Positions 1-11,255 of a stretch of 64,000 nt of DNA are shown here, in pieces. Made by a program: the position numbers and the translations under genes. The notes beneath the pieces were generated by a model. The model saw nothing but the letters and a program-made list of their open reading frames with translations. It was not told where the DNA came from and did not search any database. The DNA comes from Burkholderia ambifaria AMMD (GTDB lineage Bacteria > Pseudomonadota > Gammaproteobacteria > Burkholderiales > Burkholderiaceae), in NCBI RefSeq assembly GCF_000203915.1, contig NC_008390.1:62001-126000 (forward strand), in the 5' to 3' direction. Positions within the stretch are counted from its first letter, which is position 1. Each line of letters opens with the position of its first letter.

Positions 1-1047
1 CGACCCGCTGCCGTAGGCCGACGACGAAGACGAACCGCCGCCGAGGCCGCCGGACGGCAGCGGCGGGGTGCCGGACGTGCCGGTCGAGAAGTTGCCGCTC
101 GCCGACGAGCCGCCGCTCTGGTTGAAGCTGTTCGCATCGTTGGACGATGCCGACGAGCCGCTGTCGTTGCCGCCCTTGCCGAGCATCCCGCGCAGCGTCT
201 TCGCGAGCTTGACCGCATCGGCGTTGCGCAACGGCACGACGTGCATGTTGCCGGGCACGCCGCTCGGCGCGTCGAGCTGCTGCACGATGCGCTTCGCCGC
301 CGCGAGGCGCGATGCGCTCGATGCGCGCAGCATCAGCGAATTGGTGCGCGGGTCGGCCGTGACCGATACCTTCAGCGTCGCGTCGCTATTGCCGATCGCG
401 CCGGGGTCGAGCATCTTCTGCAGCTGCGCGGCGAGGTCGATCGCGTTCGCGTTACGCAGCGGTATGACCTGCACCTGCGCCCCCGCGGCGCTGTCGACGC
501 CTGCGATGATCTGCGCGATGCGGCGCACGTTGTCCGCGTAATCGGTGACGACGATCGTGTTGTTCGCCGGGTAGGCGGTGACCGTGTTGTTCGGCGAGAT
601 CAGCGGCCGCAGCACCGGCAGCAGGTTGTTCGCCGATTCGTTGTGCAGCTCGAACACCTGCGTGATGACCTGGTCGCCGCGTGCGCGCGGCGCATTGCCG
701 ATATAGGTCGGCACGCCCTGCAGCTTCGCGTCGGCCTCGGGCACGACCTTCAGCACGCCGTGATCCTGCACGAGCGCGAAGCCCTGCATGCGCAGCGCCG
801 ACTGCAGCGTCTTCAGTGCCTGGTCTTCCGGCACGGACCGTTCGGATACGAGGTTGAGCTGCCCCTTCACGCGGGGGTCGACGATGATGGTCTTGCCGGT
901 TGCGGCGCCGATCGCCTTCGCGACCTGGTCGATATCCGCATTCACGAAATTGAGCGTGACCTGAGCGTAGGCGGCTTGCGAGACGATGATGCCGGCGACG
1001 ATCAGGGTCGTGGCGACGCGCCGCATAACGAAGCGATTTCTTGTCAT
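1..1047 (-). CDS. gspD: Type II secretion secretin GspD, N-terminal part (cut by window edge)
   Basis: Outer-membrane secretin that forms the exit pore of the type II secretion system. Only the first 349 codons are visible; the C-terminal pore domain lies left of the window. The start at 1047 gives a signal peptide (residues 1 to about 28, ending AYA) followed by the N0 domain (VTLNFVNADIDQVAKAIG) and repeated N1/N2 modules with the secretin hallmarks ITQVFELHNESANNLLPVL and VIPLRNANAIDLAAQL. A Ser/Gly/Asn-rich stretch follows at the truncated end, as is common in the N3 region. An in-frame ATG at 1026 is an alternative start but would shorten the signal peptide. It is transcribed away from the lytic transglycosylase gene at 1417. 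Confidence 0.95.
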   Translation of the reverse strand, partial: MTRNRFVMRRVATTLIVAGIIVSQAAYAQVTLNFVNADIDQVAKAIGAATGKTIIVDPRVKGQLNLVSERSVPEDQALKTLQSALRMQGFALVQDHGVLKVVPEADAKLQGVPTYIGNAPRARGDQVITQVFELHNESANNLLPVLRPLISPNNTVTAYPANNTIVVTDYADNVRRIAQIIAGVDSAAGAQVQVIPLRNANAIDLAAQLQKMLDPGAIGNSDATLKVSVTADPRTNSLMLRASSASRLAAAKRIVQQLDAPSGVPGNMHVVPLRNADAVKLAKTLRGMLGKGGNDSGSSASSNDANSFNQSGGSSASGNFSTGTSGTPPLPSGGLGGGSSSSSAYGSGS

Positions 1048-1416
1048 GGATGAATGGGTCGATGCCGGCTCAGGGCCACTTCCGGCGGTAGTGCTGGGAT
1101 CCAAGTCCTAAAGAGGCGACATTAGCAGTTTTTCATGTCCGAAATATCACATTGAGCTGAGGACTGTCTCACATACGACATGGTTTCGGCATACCGTATG
1201 CAATATGTAAGATTTCGGCCTCCGCCAGGCATTCCGGCCATCGCCGCCGTTTTGGGATGAACCGACACTGAAATGCGGTATAAACGGGCTGCTGTCTTTC
1301 GCTCGTCAATTCGTGACGGACTGCCGGTATGATACGGGCGGCGCGTTTCCATCCGTACGAATAACTGGCACGGGTTTTCCCGATCTTTGCGTCATTCCCT
1401 TTTCGTTTTCCGCACC
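1048..1416. promoter_or_regulatory. Divergent intergenic region between gspD and the lytic transglycosylase
   Basis: 369 bp without a convincing gene. It must hold the promoters of both divergent genes. A perfect inverted repeat GCATAC-C-GTATGC lies at 1189-1201 and could be an operator. A TATGAT hexamer (about 1328-1333) is a possible -10 box for the rightward gene. A 76-codon minus-strand ORF here has no recognisable features and I do not call it. Confidence 0.4.
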
Positions 1417-1866
1417 ATGAACAGACGGTTCGCTTCGATCGCGTTGATCGCCGCCGGCGTGTGGTTCGCCTGCGGAAACGCTCGCGCGGATTGTTTCGAC
1501 GAGGCCGCCCGGTACCAGAAGGTCAATCCGCTGATTCTGCGCGCGATCGCGTGGCAGGAATCGCGCAACCGGCCCGCCGCGCTGAACAAGAATACGAACG
1601 GCTCGGTCGACTACGGCCTGATGCAGATCAATTCGATCCACCTGCCGACGCTGTCGCGCTACGGCATCGGCCGCGACACGCTGATGGAGCCGTGCAAGAA
1701 CGTCTATATCGCCGCGTGGCATCTGCGTCAGAAAATGAATCGCTACGGCAATACATGGCAGGCCGTCGGCGCCTATCATTCGGAAACGCCGTCGCTGCGC
1801 GACAAGTATGCGCGGCAGATCGCCGCAATCCTGGCGCAGTGGAAGCTGCTGCCGCCCGAGCAGTGA
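1417..1866 (+). CDS. Secreted lytic transglycosylase (SLT family, IagB-like)
   Basis: Small periplasmic muramidase-like protein of 149 aa that would cleave peptidoglycan glycan strands. A signal peptide (residues 1 to about 24, ending ARA) precedes a compact SLT/lysozyme-like domain with the catalytic glutamate in AIAWQESRNRP, the GLMQINS motif and a C-terminal AVGAYHSE segment. This short form resembles the IagB/PilT-type enzymes that accompany secretion systems and pili, so its place beside gspD suggests it opens the wall for envelope machinery; that link is inference. The start at 1417 is preferred to an upstream alternative (1387) because it begins directly with the signal peptide. Confidence 0.88.
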   Translation: MNRRFASIALIAAGVWFACGNARADCFDEAARYQKVNPLILRAIAWQESRNRPAALNKNTNGSVDYGLMQINSIHLPTLSRYGIGRDTLMEPCKNVYIAAWHLRQKMNRYGNTWQAVGAYHSETPSLRDKYARQIAAILAQWKLLPPEQ

Positions 1867-2065
1867 CGTCGCGCCGCGCCGCGGGCTGACGCCGGGCCGC
1901 TCGGCCGGTGCGCGTTTGATGCACAATGCGGGCTCACGCTGCGGTTTCGAGCGGCTTCGGGCGATGGCTCCGGGCGACCGGCATCGGGCGACTGGCCCCC
2001 GGCCGATCGCGCCCCGCCAGGGCCCCACGGCCGCTTTTTCATCTTTTCCGTTGGTGCAAATCGTT

Positions 2066-3376
2066 ATGAATCCGGCAATGAACCAGCCGTTGCCCGTCAC
2101 CGTGCTGTCCGGTTTCCTCGGCGCCGGCAAGACCACGCTGCTCAATCACATTCTCGCGAACCGCGCGGGCCTGAAAGTCGCCGTGATCGTCAACGATCTC
2201 GCGGCGGTCAACATCGACGCGTCGCTCGTGCGCGATGCGCAGGCGCTGTCGCACGTCGAGGAACGCCTCGTCGAGATGTCGAACGGCTGCATCTGCTGCA
2301 CGCTGCGCGACGACCTGCTCGTCGAGATTCGCAATCTCGCGGCCGACGGCCGCTTCGACGCGATCGTGATCGAATCGACCGGCATCGCGGAGCCGATGCC
2401 GATCGCCGAAACCTTCACGTTCGTCGACGACGACGGCGCGTCGCTGTCGAACGTCGCACGGCTCGACACGCTCGTCACCGTAGTCGACGCCTACAATTTC
2501 CTGCGCGACTACGGTTCCGACGACGCGCTCGCGACACGCGGCATCGCTGCATCGGACGAAGACGATCGCACGCTCGTCGAATTGCTGATCGAGCAGATCG
2601 AATTCTGCGACGTGCTGGTGATCAACAAGGCCGACCTCGTCGGCGCCGACGAACTCGCGCGCCTGCGGCACATCCTTGCGCGGCTCAACCCGCGTGCGCA
2701 CCAGGTCGTGTCGACGTTCGGCAACGTGCCGCTCGACGAAGTGCTGAACACCGGCCGCTTCGATTTCGACGAAGCCGCGAACGCGCCGGGCTGGCTCGCG
2801 TCGCTGGATGACGATCACACGCAGTGCGACGATCCCGAGTGCCATGATCCGCATCATGCGCACGTGCACGGCGAAGCCGACGAATTCGGCATCGGCAATT
2901 TTGTTTACCGCGCGCGCCGGCCGTTTCATCCGGCGCGACTCTGGGCGCTGCTGCATCAGGAGTGGCCGGGCGTGCTGCGCAGCAAGGGCTTCTTCTGGCT
3001 CGCGACGCGCAACGACATCGCGGGTTCGCTGTCGCAGGCGGGCGGCGTGTGCCGGCATGGCCCGGCAGGCCTGTGGTGGGCCGCGCAGGATCGCGCGGAA
3101 TGGCCGGATGACGACGAACTGCTCGCTGAAATTCGCACGGAGTGGCAGGGCGACCTCGACGATCGCTCGGTGGGCGATCGCCGTCAGGAACTCGTGCTGA
3201 TCGGCATCGGGCTCGATGCCGACGCATGGCGCGCGAAGCTCGATGCATGCCTGCTCACCGATGCGGAATTCGCGCTCGGTGCCGCGCAATGGACGACGTT
3301 CGACGATCCGTTCCCGGCGTGGGATGTCGACGCGCACGACGACGAGGATCCCGACGCGCAGATCGTGCACGCGTAA
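2066..3376 (+). CDS. CobW/COG0523-family metal-chaperone GTPase
   Basis: 436-aa G3E-family P-loop GTPase. Visible motifs are Walker A GFLGAGKTTL near the N-terminus, the metal-binding CxCC motif within NGCICCTLRDD, the base-specificity motif NKAD, and a His/Cys/Asp-rich insertion (QCDDPECHDPHHAHVHGE) typical of zinc-handling members. The C-terminal part (from about residue 275) is the CobW C domain. Such proteins deliver metal ions, often zinc, to client enzymes. A second in-frame ATG lies 12 bp downstream (2078). The substrate metal cannot be read from the sequence; I see no clear Zur box upstream. It ends opposite hup and shares a bidirectional terminator with it. Confidence 0.9.
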   Translation: MNPAMNQPLPVTVLSGFLGAGKTTLLNHILANRAGLKVAVIVNDLAAVNIDASLVRDAQALSHVEERLVEMSNGCICCTLRDDLLVEIRNLAADGRFDAIVIESTGIAEPMPIAETFTFVDDDGASLSNVARLDTLVTVVDAYNFLRDYGSDDALATRGIAASDEDDRTLVELLIEQIEFCDVLVINKADLVGADELARLRHILARLNPRAHQVVSTFGNVPLDEVLNTGRFDFDEAANAPGWLASLDDDHTQCDDPECHDPHHAHVHGEADEFGIGNFVYRARRPFHPARLWALLHQEWPGVLRSKGFFWLATRNDIAGSLSQAGGVCRHGPAGLWWAAQDRAEWPDDDELLAEIRTEWQGDLDDRSVGDRRQELVLIGIGLDADAWRAKLDACLLTDAEFALGAAQWTTFDDPFPAWDVDAHDDEDPDAQIVHA

Positions 3377-3464
3377 CACGCGGTAAAAAACGGCGCGCGA
3401 AAGCTAACCGTTAAATCTTGCAAGAGGTGTGCGGACTGTGGCGAAAATGCCGCGCGCGCCCAAC

Positions 3465-3493
3465 AAAAAACCCGCCAAAAGGCGGGTTTTTTT
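3465..3493. terminator. Bidirectional intrinsic terminator between cobW-type gene and hup
   Basis: Stem CCCGCC (3471-3476), loop AAAA, stem GGCGGG (3481-3486), with six A before and seven T after. It therefore works in both directions between the convergent genes. Confidence 0.92.
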
Positions 3494-3511
3494 CCAGGCA
3501 CAGGCGCTGAA

Positions 3512-3790
3512 TCAACGCTTGTTGACGGCGTCCTTGAACGCCTTGCCAGCCGTGAACTTGACCGTCTTGGCTGCCGGGATCTTGATGGTTTCGCCCGTCT
3601 TCGGGTTGCGGCCCGTACGTGCTGCGCGCTTGCCCGAACCGAAGCTGCCGAAGCCGATCAGCTGAACCGCATCACCCTTCGACACGGCCTTCTTGATGAC
3701 TTCGAGCAGCGTGTCCAGCGTTTCGCCGGTTTGAGCCTTGCTGGCGCCCGTTTGGGCGGCGACGGCGTCGATCAGTTCCTGTTTGTTCAT
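3512..3790 (-). CDS. hup: Nucleoid protein HU
   Basis: 92-aa histone-like DNA-binding protein that bends and compacts DNA as a dimer. The start [15 protein letters not shown], the GFGSFG turn and the DNA-binding arm [17 protein letters not shown] are classic HU. The start is supported by an AAAAGGAACC ribosome-binding site just upstream (minus strand). A perfect TATAAT on the minus strand at 3846-3841 is a likely -10 box. It stands alone and ends at a shared terminator. The IHF family is a possible confusion, but the length and arm sequence favour HU. Confidence 0.95.
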   Translation of the reverse strand: MNKQELIDAVAAQTGASKAQTGETLDTLLEVIKKAVSKGDAVQLIGFGSFGSGKRAARTGRNPKTGETIKIPAAKTVKFTAGKAFKDAVNKR

Positions 3791-4180
3791 TAAGGTTCCT
3801 TTTTCAGGTTAGGTTTGACACGAACAGCGCGAACGCGCCGATTATACGTGCGCGAACCGTGCCATCGAGAGTCAGACTCCGACGACACAGCGCCGAATCC
3901 TGGCCCGCGCGACGTGCCGTCCGGCTTGGCCGGCGGCCACCCCGCGGTACGGCGTTGCTATGATAGCGCAGCGCAAACCCAATAACGACAAGGGTTTCAA
4001 AGATTTTCATCGGTATTTCGCCGAATGAATCGTCGATTGCCCGTTTTTTGACCTGCGCCAACCGGACAGGATACGCAGCCGCGTCCGCCCGCACGCAACG
4101 CCGTTGGATTTTGCCAACGGCGCGCCGGACGCTTCCGCGCAAACCCTTGCCAGGCTTGGCTGCCACGTTTTTTGTTTCGC
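3791..4180. promoter_or_regulatory. Divergent promoter region hup / mnmC
   Basis: 390 bp without a gene. On the minus strand, TATAAT (complement of 3841-3846) is a plausible hup -10 box about 50 bp before its start. On the plus strand, TATGAT (3959-3964) may be the mnmC -10 box; no good -35 box is visible for either. Confidence 0.45.
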
Positions 4181-6139
4181 ATGCCCGACCGACTCGTTCC
4201 CGCCACGCTCGCCCGCCGCGACGACGGCATTCTCGTCTCGCCCGAATACGGCGAGCTCCCTCGCGACGCGTCGCGCGCTCGCGCGCACGCGAACCGGATG
4301 CTCGCCGGCACCGGCCTGCTGGCCCGCTGGCAGGGCCGCCGCACGTTCACGATCGTCGAGACCGGATTCGGCACGGGCGGCCGTTTTCTCGCGACGTGGG
4401 CCGCATGGCGCGACGACCCCGCACGCTGCGAGCGGCTGCATTTCGTCGCGATCGAAGCGCATCCGTTCACGCGCGAGGACCTGCGCCGCGCCGTTTCTCA
4501 TCTGGTTGCGGACACAACCATCTCGGAAAACGCCGACGCTTTGATCGACGCGTGGCCGATGCATGTGCCCGGCCTGCACCGGCTCGAATTCGACGCGGGG
4601 CGCGTGGTGCTCACGCTCGCATTCGGCGATGCGCGTGACATGCTGCAACGGCTCGTCGCGCGCGCCGATGCGTTCTATCTCGGCAATGTCGCGTCGGCCG
4701 CGCACGGCGATGTGCTGTCGGCCGACGTGATCCGCGCGCTCGCACGCATCGCCGCCGACGGTGCGACCTATGCGACGCATTCGCACGACGACACCGTGAA
4801 ACATGCGCTCGAGCAAACGGGTTTCACGAGTCGCGACGTCGAGGATTGCGCAGGCGAGCCCGCGTTGCGCGTCGGCGAATACGCACCGCGCTGGCGGATG
4901 CGTCGACACGAACCGCCGCGCGCATTGCCGGTTGCCGCGCGCGAAGCGATCGTGATCGGTGCGGGCCTGGCAGGCTGCGCGGTCGTCGAACGGCTCGCCG
5001 CGCGCGGCTGGAACATCACGCTGATCGAGCGGCACGAACGAATCGCGAGCGAGGCATCGGGCAATCCGGCCGGTGTATTCCATCCGCTGATGACGCGCGA
5101 CGACAACGTCGCGAGCCGCCTCACGCGCAGCGGCTTCCTGCATGCGCTCGCACGCTGGCGCGCGCTCGAGGATGCGGGCCATGCGTTCGCGCGCAGCACG
5201 CGCGGGATGATCCATCTCGCGGAATCGGCCGACGATTTCGCGCGGATGCGCGATGCGTTCGATGCGCTCGGCGCACCTTCCGACTATGTGTCGCTGCTCG
5301 ATACGGACGCCGCCCGCGCGCATCTGAACCTGCCGGTCGCACACGGCGGCCTGCTGTTTCCGCACGGCGGCGCCGTCTGGCCGGCCGGGGTGTGCGCGGC
5401 ACAAATCGCGGCGGCCGGCGAACGCGTAACACTGCTGGCCGGCACCGAAGTCGCCCGGCTCGAGCGCGATCGCGACATATGGCGCGCCGTCGATGCGGCA
5501 GGCGCGACGCTCGCCGAAGCGCCGGTCGTCGTGCTCGCGAACGCGGGCGACGCGGTGCGTCTCGCGGGCCTGCGGCACGTTGCGCTGCAACCGGTGCGCG
5601 GCCAGCTCACGCTGCTGCCGCCCGGCAGCACGGCGCCGCTGCCGTGCCCCACGATCGGCGACGGCTATGCGGTGCCGCTCGACGACGGCACGCTGCTGAT
5701 TGGCGCGACGTTCGAACCCGACGACGTCGATCGGACGATGCGCACCGTCGGACATATCGAAAACCTCGCGCGCGTCCGGCATCTGCTGCCCGGCCTGATC
5801 GGCGAGCTGCCGGACGTCGATACGCTGCGCGGGCGCGTCGCGTTTCGCTGGGTCGTCGCCGACCGCGTACCGGTGATCGGCCCGCTCGCCGACGAAGCGC
5901 AGGCCGTCGCGAACGCCCGCGCGCTGAGCGGCGCGAAAGCGCGCGACCTGCCGCGCACCGCGGGCCTCTACGGCGCCTTCGGCTACGGCTCCCGCGGGCT
6001 CGTCTGGGCGGCGCTCGGCGCCGAGCTGATCGCGTCGCAACTCGAAGGCGAGCCGCTGCCGCTCGAGCGCGAACTCGTCGACGCCGTCGACCCGGCCCGA
6101 TTCCTGATCCGCGCGCTGCGCGGCCGCCAGATCGGCTGA
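4181..6139 (+). CDS. mnmC: Bifunctional tRNA modification enzyme MnmC
   Basis: 652-aa cytoplasmic enzyme completing the mnm5s2U34 modification of tRNA wobble uridine. The N-terminal methyltransferase domain (about 1-240) carries the SAM motif ETGFGTGGRFLATW. The C-terminal FAD-dependent oxidoreductase domain (from about residue 255) begins with the dinucleotide-binding motif IVIGAGLAGCAVVERL and converts cmnm5U to nm5U, which the N-domain then methylates. Length is close to the E. coli enzyme. An ATG at 4181 is used; a TTG nine bases upstream is less likely. Its functional partner MnmG is encoded about 27 kb to the right, so the pathway is represented twice in this window. Confidence 0.95.
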   Translation: MPDRLVPATLARRDDGILVSPEYGELPRDASRARAHANRMLAGTGLLARWQGRRTFTIVETGFGTGGRFLATWAAWRDDPARCERLHFVAIEAHPFTREDLRRAVSHLVADTTISENADALIDAWPMHVPGLHRLEFDAGRVVLTLAFGDARDMLQRLVARADAFYLGNVASAAHGDVLSADVIRALARIAADGATYATHSHDDTVKHALEQTGFTSRDVEDCAGEPALRVGEYAPRWRMRRHEPPRALPVAAREAIVIGAGLAGCAVVERLAARGWNITLIERHERIASEASGNPAGVFHPLMTRDDNVASRLTRSGFLHALARWRALEDAGHAFARSTRGMIHLAESADDFARMRDAFDALGAPSDYVSLLDTDAARAHLNLPVAHGGLLFPHGGAVWPAGVCAAQIAAAGERVTLLAGTEVARLERDRDIWRAVDAAGATLAEAPVVVLANAGDAVRLAGLRHVALQPVRGQLTLLPPGSTAPLPCPTIGDGYAVPLDDGTLLIGATFEPDDVDRTMRTVGHIENLARVRHLLPGLIGELPDVDTLRGRVAFRWVVADRVPVIGPLADEAQAVANARALSGAKARDLPRTAGLYGAFGYGSRGLVWAALGAELIASQLEGEPLPLERELVDAVDPARFLIRALRGRQIG

Positions 6140-6814
6140 TCTCGTCAGCCGGATCCTCACAGTGCTTCGATTTTCCTGCGCAAAGTTATCCACGCGATGC
6201 TGTGGATAACTGCGAGGAATCCGCGCGCAGTTCGTGTGTAATCACAGTGGACGTAAACTGGGCAACTCGGCACAGCTGTGAAACGGCCCGAAAGTTGCCC
6301 CACTCAAACGTCTGTGAGCGAACAGCCTGTGCAACGGGTTGTGGCGGCGCCAACTCCTTGATCTTGTTGCGTAAACCGAAGTTATCCACAGAACTGTGGG
6401 CGCCTTGTTAACTTCTACTATGTATACATACAAGTAAACCTTTGAAACCAAAGACCTGCGGTGCCTCACAGCGCCGCGAGTCGATTCGATCGGTTCCGGA
6501 GCGAAAAAGCTGTGGCACAATCGGTTTCCTTCGCGTTCGTTCGGCCCTGGCGCCGGACATGCTTCAACGGAACGGTCGGCACGATTTCGAATCTGAGTCT
6601 TCGAGACCGCGCAGTCCGTTCACACACCAGGCCGACAATCCAGATCGGCAGCCTGAACGACAGTTCCGCCTGATGGCGGAAGAGGCGGATCCCATGTCCT
6701 GCCGTCGTCGACCACAACAATCACATTCGGGGCGACACCCAGCCGGCGCGCATCTCATTTCCGACGCTTGACCCCGCGTCGCTGGCGGTTGCTTCCAAAG
6801 GAGAAGTCACCACG
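6140..6814. other. Candidate chromosome replication origin (oriC-like intergenic region)
   Basis: 675 bp without a gene. It holds two exact DnaA boxes (TGTGGATAA 6201-6209; TTATCCACA 6382-6390) and one with a single mismatch (TTATCCACG 6186-6194). The first pair forms a 10-bp inverted repeat AGTTATCCAC/GTGGATAACT (6184-6193, 6202-6211). A stretch at about 6405-6450, with TGTATACATACAAGTAAA, is much richer in A/T than the surroundings and could be the unwinding element. HU and a parABS locus lie on the same segment. dnaA is not in the window. The assignment is inference; cluster B at 9260-9452 is a competing site. Confidence 0.55.
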
Positions 6815-9159
<2,345 letters not shown>

Positions 9160-9664
9160 AAAAATGTTTTGCAGATTACGGGCTCGACCGCGCGGCGATT
9201 CACTGAACGCCGTTCGGTGCCGATTCGCGCGCGGCACGTCGCCAGTCGTCCTGAAAATCTGTGGATAACTCAATATTCCGCTTCAAAGTCAACGCTCTGC
9301 GGGATGGATAACCCGGTGGATCGGTGCCCTCGGCATGGTGGCCGATCCGAACAGGAAAATGTTTGCGCGTGGCGCCGTAGGGCCGGCAGAGATTGCCGGC
9401 ACAACGAAAAAGTCCGGTTATCCAGTGATTTTCCACAGAATGAAGGGGATAACTTAGCTGTGCGATTTTCCGCTCTCGCTTAGAATGTCGGCTTTGCGGA
9501 CACCGGAACGACGTGTGTCTCACCGGTCGCCGCGAACGCGACCGCCGCGTGTGCCTCGCGACGGCCGTGTCGACGCTCCTCGATGAGCGTCTGTTTTGAG
9601 ATAGACATTCGATCTCCACACTACGGCTGCTCGGCAATCCGGGCGGCGGCAAAGCGAAAAGACT
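9160..9664. promoter_or_regulatory. Intergenic region with DnaA-box-like cluster B, upstream of the MarR gene
   Basis: 505 bp without a gene. It contains an exact DnaA box TGTGGATAA (9260-9268), TTTTCCACA with one mismatch (9429-9437) and weaker matches GATGGATAA (about 9304-9312), TTATCCAGT (9418-9426) and AGGGGATAA (9444-9452). A TAGAAT hexamer (9481-9486) may be the -10 box of the MarR gene. It could be part of the origin or a site of DnaA-dependent control. Confidence 0.45.
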
Positions 9665-10303
9665 ATGAGCGAAGGCGTTTACGGGAATCAGGCTTCGGGA
9701 CGTGTGACCCACAGCTTGCTGCGATTGAGTACGGCCATGCGAAGCCAGGCATGGGATTGGGCGGAAGGCGCGGGTCTCACGCCGACGCAGGGCGAGATCC
9801 TCGTGCTGCTGCTGCAACGCAAGGGCCCCATGCGGCTCGGCGAGATCGCACGCGAGACGCAGCTCACCGCGGCGACCACCAGCGATGCGGTCAGCACGCT
9901 CGAAACGAAGGGGCTCGTCGAGAAGCGTCGCGCACTGGACGATGGCCGCGCGCTCGCCGTGCGCCTGTCGGCCCGCGGCCGTACCGCGGCCAAGAAGGCG
10001 CTGCAATGGCCGGAATTCCTGACGAAAGCAGTCGGCAAGCTCGGCGCGGACGAGCAGGGCGCGCTGTACCGCGCGCTGCTGAAGACGCTGCGCGAACTGC
10101 AGGTGGCCGGCGCGACGCCGCCGCAGCGCATGTGCCTGACGTGCACGCATTTGCAGCCGGGCAAGCCGTCGAAGAAGACCGTGCATCACTGCGCGGCGCT
10201 CGACCTGTCGATGACCGACAGCGATCTGCGTCTCGACTGTTCGGTGCACGAAGAAGCCGACGCGGCCACGCAAAAGAAGACCTGGAAGGTATTCGCCGGC
10301 TGA
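9665..10303 (+). CDS. MarR-family regulator with a C-terminal cysteine cluster
   Basis: 212-aa winged-helix transcription factor. Residues 15-145 form the MarR domain, with recognition region LGEIARETQLTAATTSDAVSTLE followed by the wing. Unlike an ordinary MarR protein (about 140-160 aa) it has a C-terminal extension with four cysteines (C157, C160, C176, C192) and nearby histidines (H162, H174, H175, H195), a plausible zinc or iron-sulfur site. That suggests metal or redox sensing, which is inference. The gene is followed after 25 bp by an amidotransferase gene that it may co-express with. Confidence 0.88.
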   Translation: MSEGVYGNQASGRVTHSLLRLSTAMRSQAWDWAEGAGLTPTQGEILVLLLQRKGPMRLGEIARETQLTAATTSDAVSTLETKGLVEKRRALDDGRALAVRLSARGRTAAKKALQWPEFLTKAVGKLGADEQGALYRALLKTLRELQVAGATPPQRMCLTCTHLQPGKPSKKTVHHCAALDLSMTDSDLRLDCSVHEEADAATQKKTWKVFAG

Positions 10304-10328
10304 CGTCCGTCGATCGACCGGGAGGCCG

Positions 10329-11042
10329 ATGATGAACGCTGAAGTGGTGGCGATTCGCCACGTGCATTTCGAGGACCTCGGCAGCTTCGAGCAGGTGCTC
10401 GGCGAGCGCGGGCGGCGCGTGCGCTATGTCGACGTCGGATCGTCGCGCGTCGAGGTGCTCGACGCGCTGCAGCCGTCGCTGCTCGTGATGCTCGGCGGCC
10501 CGCTCAGCGTGTACGACGATGCGCAGTATCCGTCGATCCCGCCGCTCGCCGCGCTGGTGCGCCAGCGCATCGACGCGGGACTGCCGATCCTCGGCATCTG
10601 CCTCGGTGCGCAGTTCATCGCCCGTGCGCTCGGTGCGCGCGTCTATCCGGCGGCGCAGAAGGAACTCGGCTGGGCGCCGCTGACGCTCACCGACGCGGGT
10701 CGTGCGTCGCCGATGCGCCATCTCGACGGCGCGGCAACGTCGATGCTGCACTGGCACGGCGATACGTTCGACCTGCCGGGCGGCGCGATCCATCTCGCGT
10801 CCACACCGGCATGCCGCCACCAGGCCTTCGCGTGGGGGCAGCACGTGCTGGCGCTGCAATGCCATCCTGAAGTCCGCGCCGACCGCTTCGAACCCTGGCT
10901 GATCGGTAACGCCGGCGAAATCGCGTCGACGCCGGGCATCGACGCGCGGCAGCTGCGCGCCGACACCGTGCAGCACGGTCCCGCGCTGGAGGCGGCCGCG
11001 CGACGCATGTTCGCGGAGTGGCTCGACAGCGTCGGGCTTTGA
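10329..11042 (+). CDS. Class I glutamine amidotransferase-like protein
   Basis: 237-aa stand-alone GATase1 domain protein of the GMP-synthase-like type. The nucleophile elbow GICLGAQFIARALG carries the catalytic cysteine, and LALQCHPEVRADRF carries the His-Glu pair of the triad, so it should hydrolyse glutamine or a gamma-glutamyl compound. No synthetase domain is attached. Similar free-standing enzymes are often annotated only generally, and the acceptor is unknown. Start 10329 (MM) or 10332; the first is kept. It follows the MarR gene closely. Confidence 0.87.
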   Translation: MMNAEVVAIRHVHFEDLGSFEQVLGERGRRVRYVDVGSSRVEVLDALQPSLLVMLGGPLSVYDDAQYPSIPPLAALVRQRIDAGLPILGICLGAQFIARALGARVYPAAQKELGWAPLTLTDAGRASPMRHLDGAATSMLHWHGDTFDLPGGAIHLASTPACRHQAFAWGQHVLALQCHPEVRADRFEPWLIGNAGEIASTPGIDARQLRADTVQHGPALEAAARRMFAEWLDSVGL

Positions 11043-11255
11043 AGCCGAGCGTGCGGCACCGCGCGTGAGCGGCCCGCCGGCAAAACCGGCCGGCGCACCG
11101 CGGCATCGCGCGCGCATTGCCTCACCGTCGCCATTGCCGCCAGCTTCACGCCGGCTGTCCCTGACCATCGGCTTACTGCCGAACCGGCCGCCAGCAGGCT
11201 TCCAGCCTGCGTGCTACGCTCGTCAGCTCTTTCTCTTTCCTGGCGAGCGGCACCC

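Noticed and set aside
20..180. Repetitive-looking Ser/Gly/Asn codons at the left edge
   Set aside because: Part of the normal low-complexity loop in the GspD N3 region, not a separate repeat element.
1122..1352. 76-codon minus-strand ORF between gspD and the lytic transglycosylase
   Set aside because: No ribosome-binding site, no recognisable features, and it covers the divergent promoter region.
4007..6193. 728-codon minus-strand frame opposite mnmC
   Set aside because: Same artefact of high GC; low-complexity Arg/Ala/Val/Asp composition and exact overlap with a well-recognised gene.
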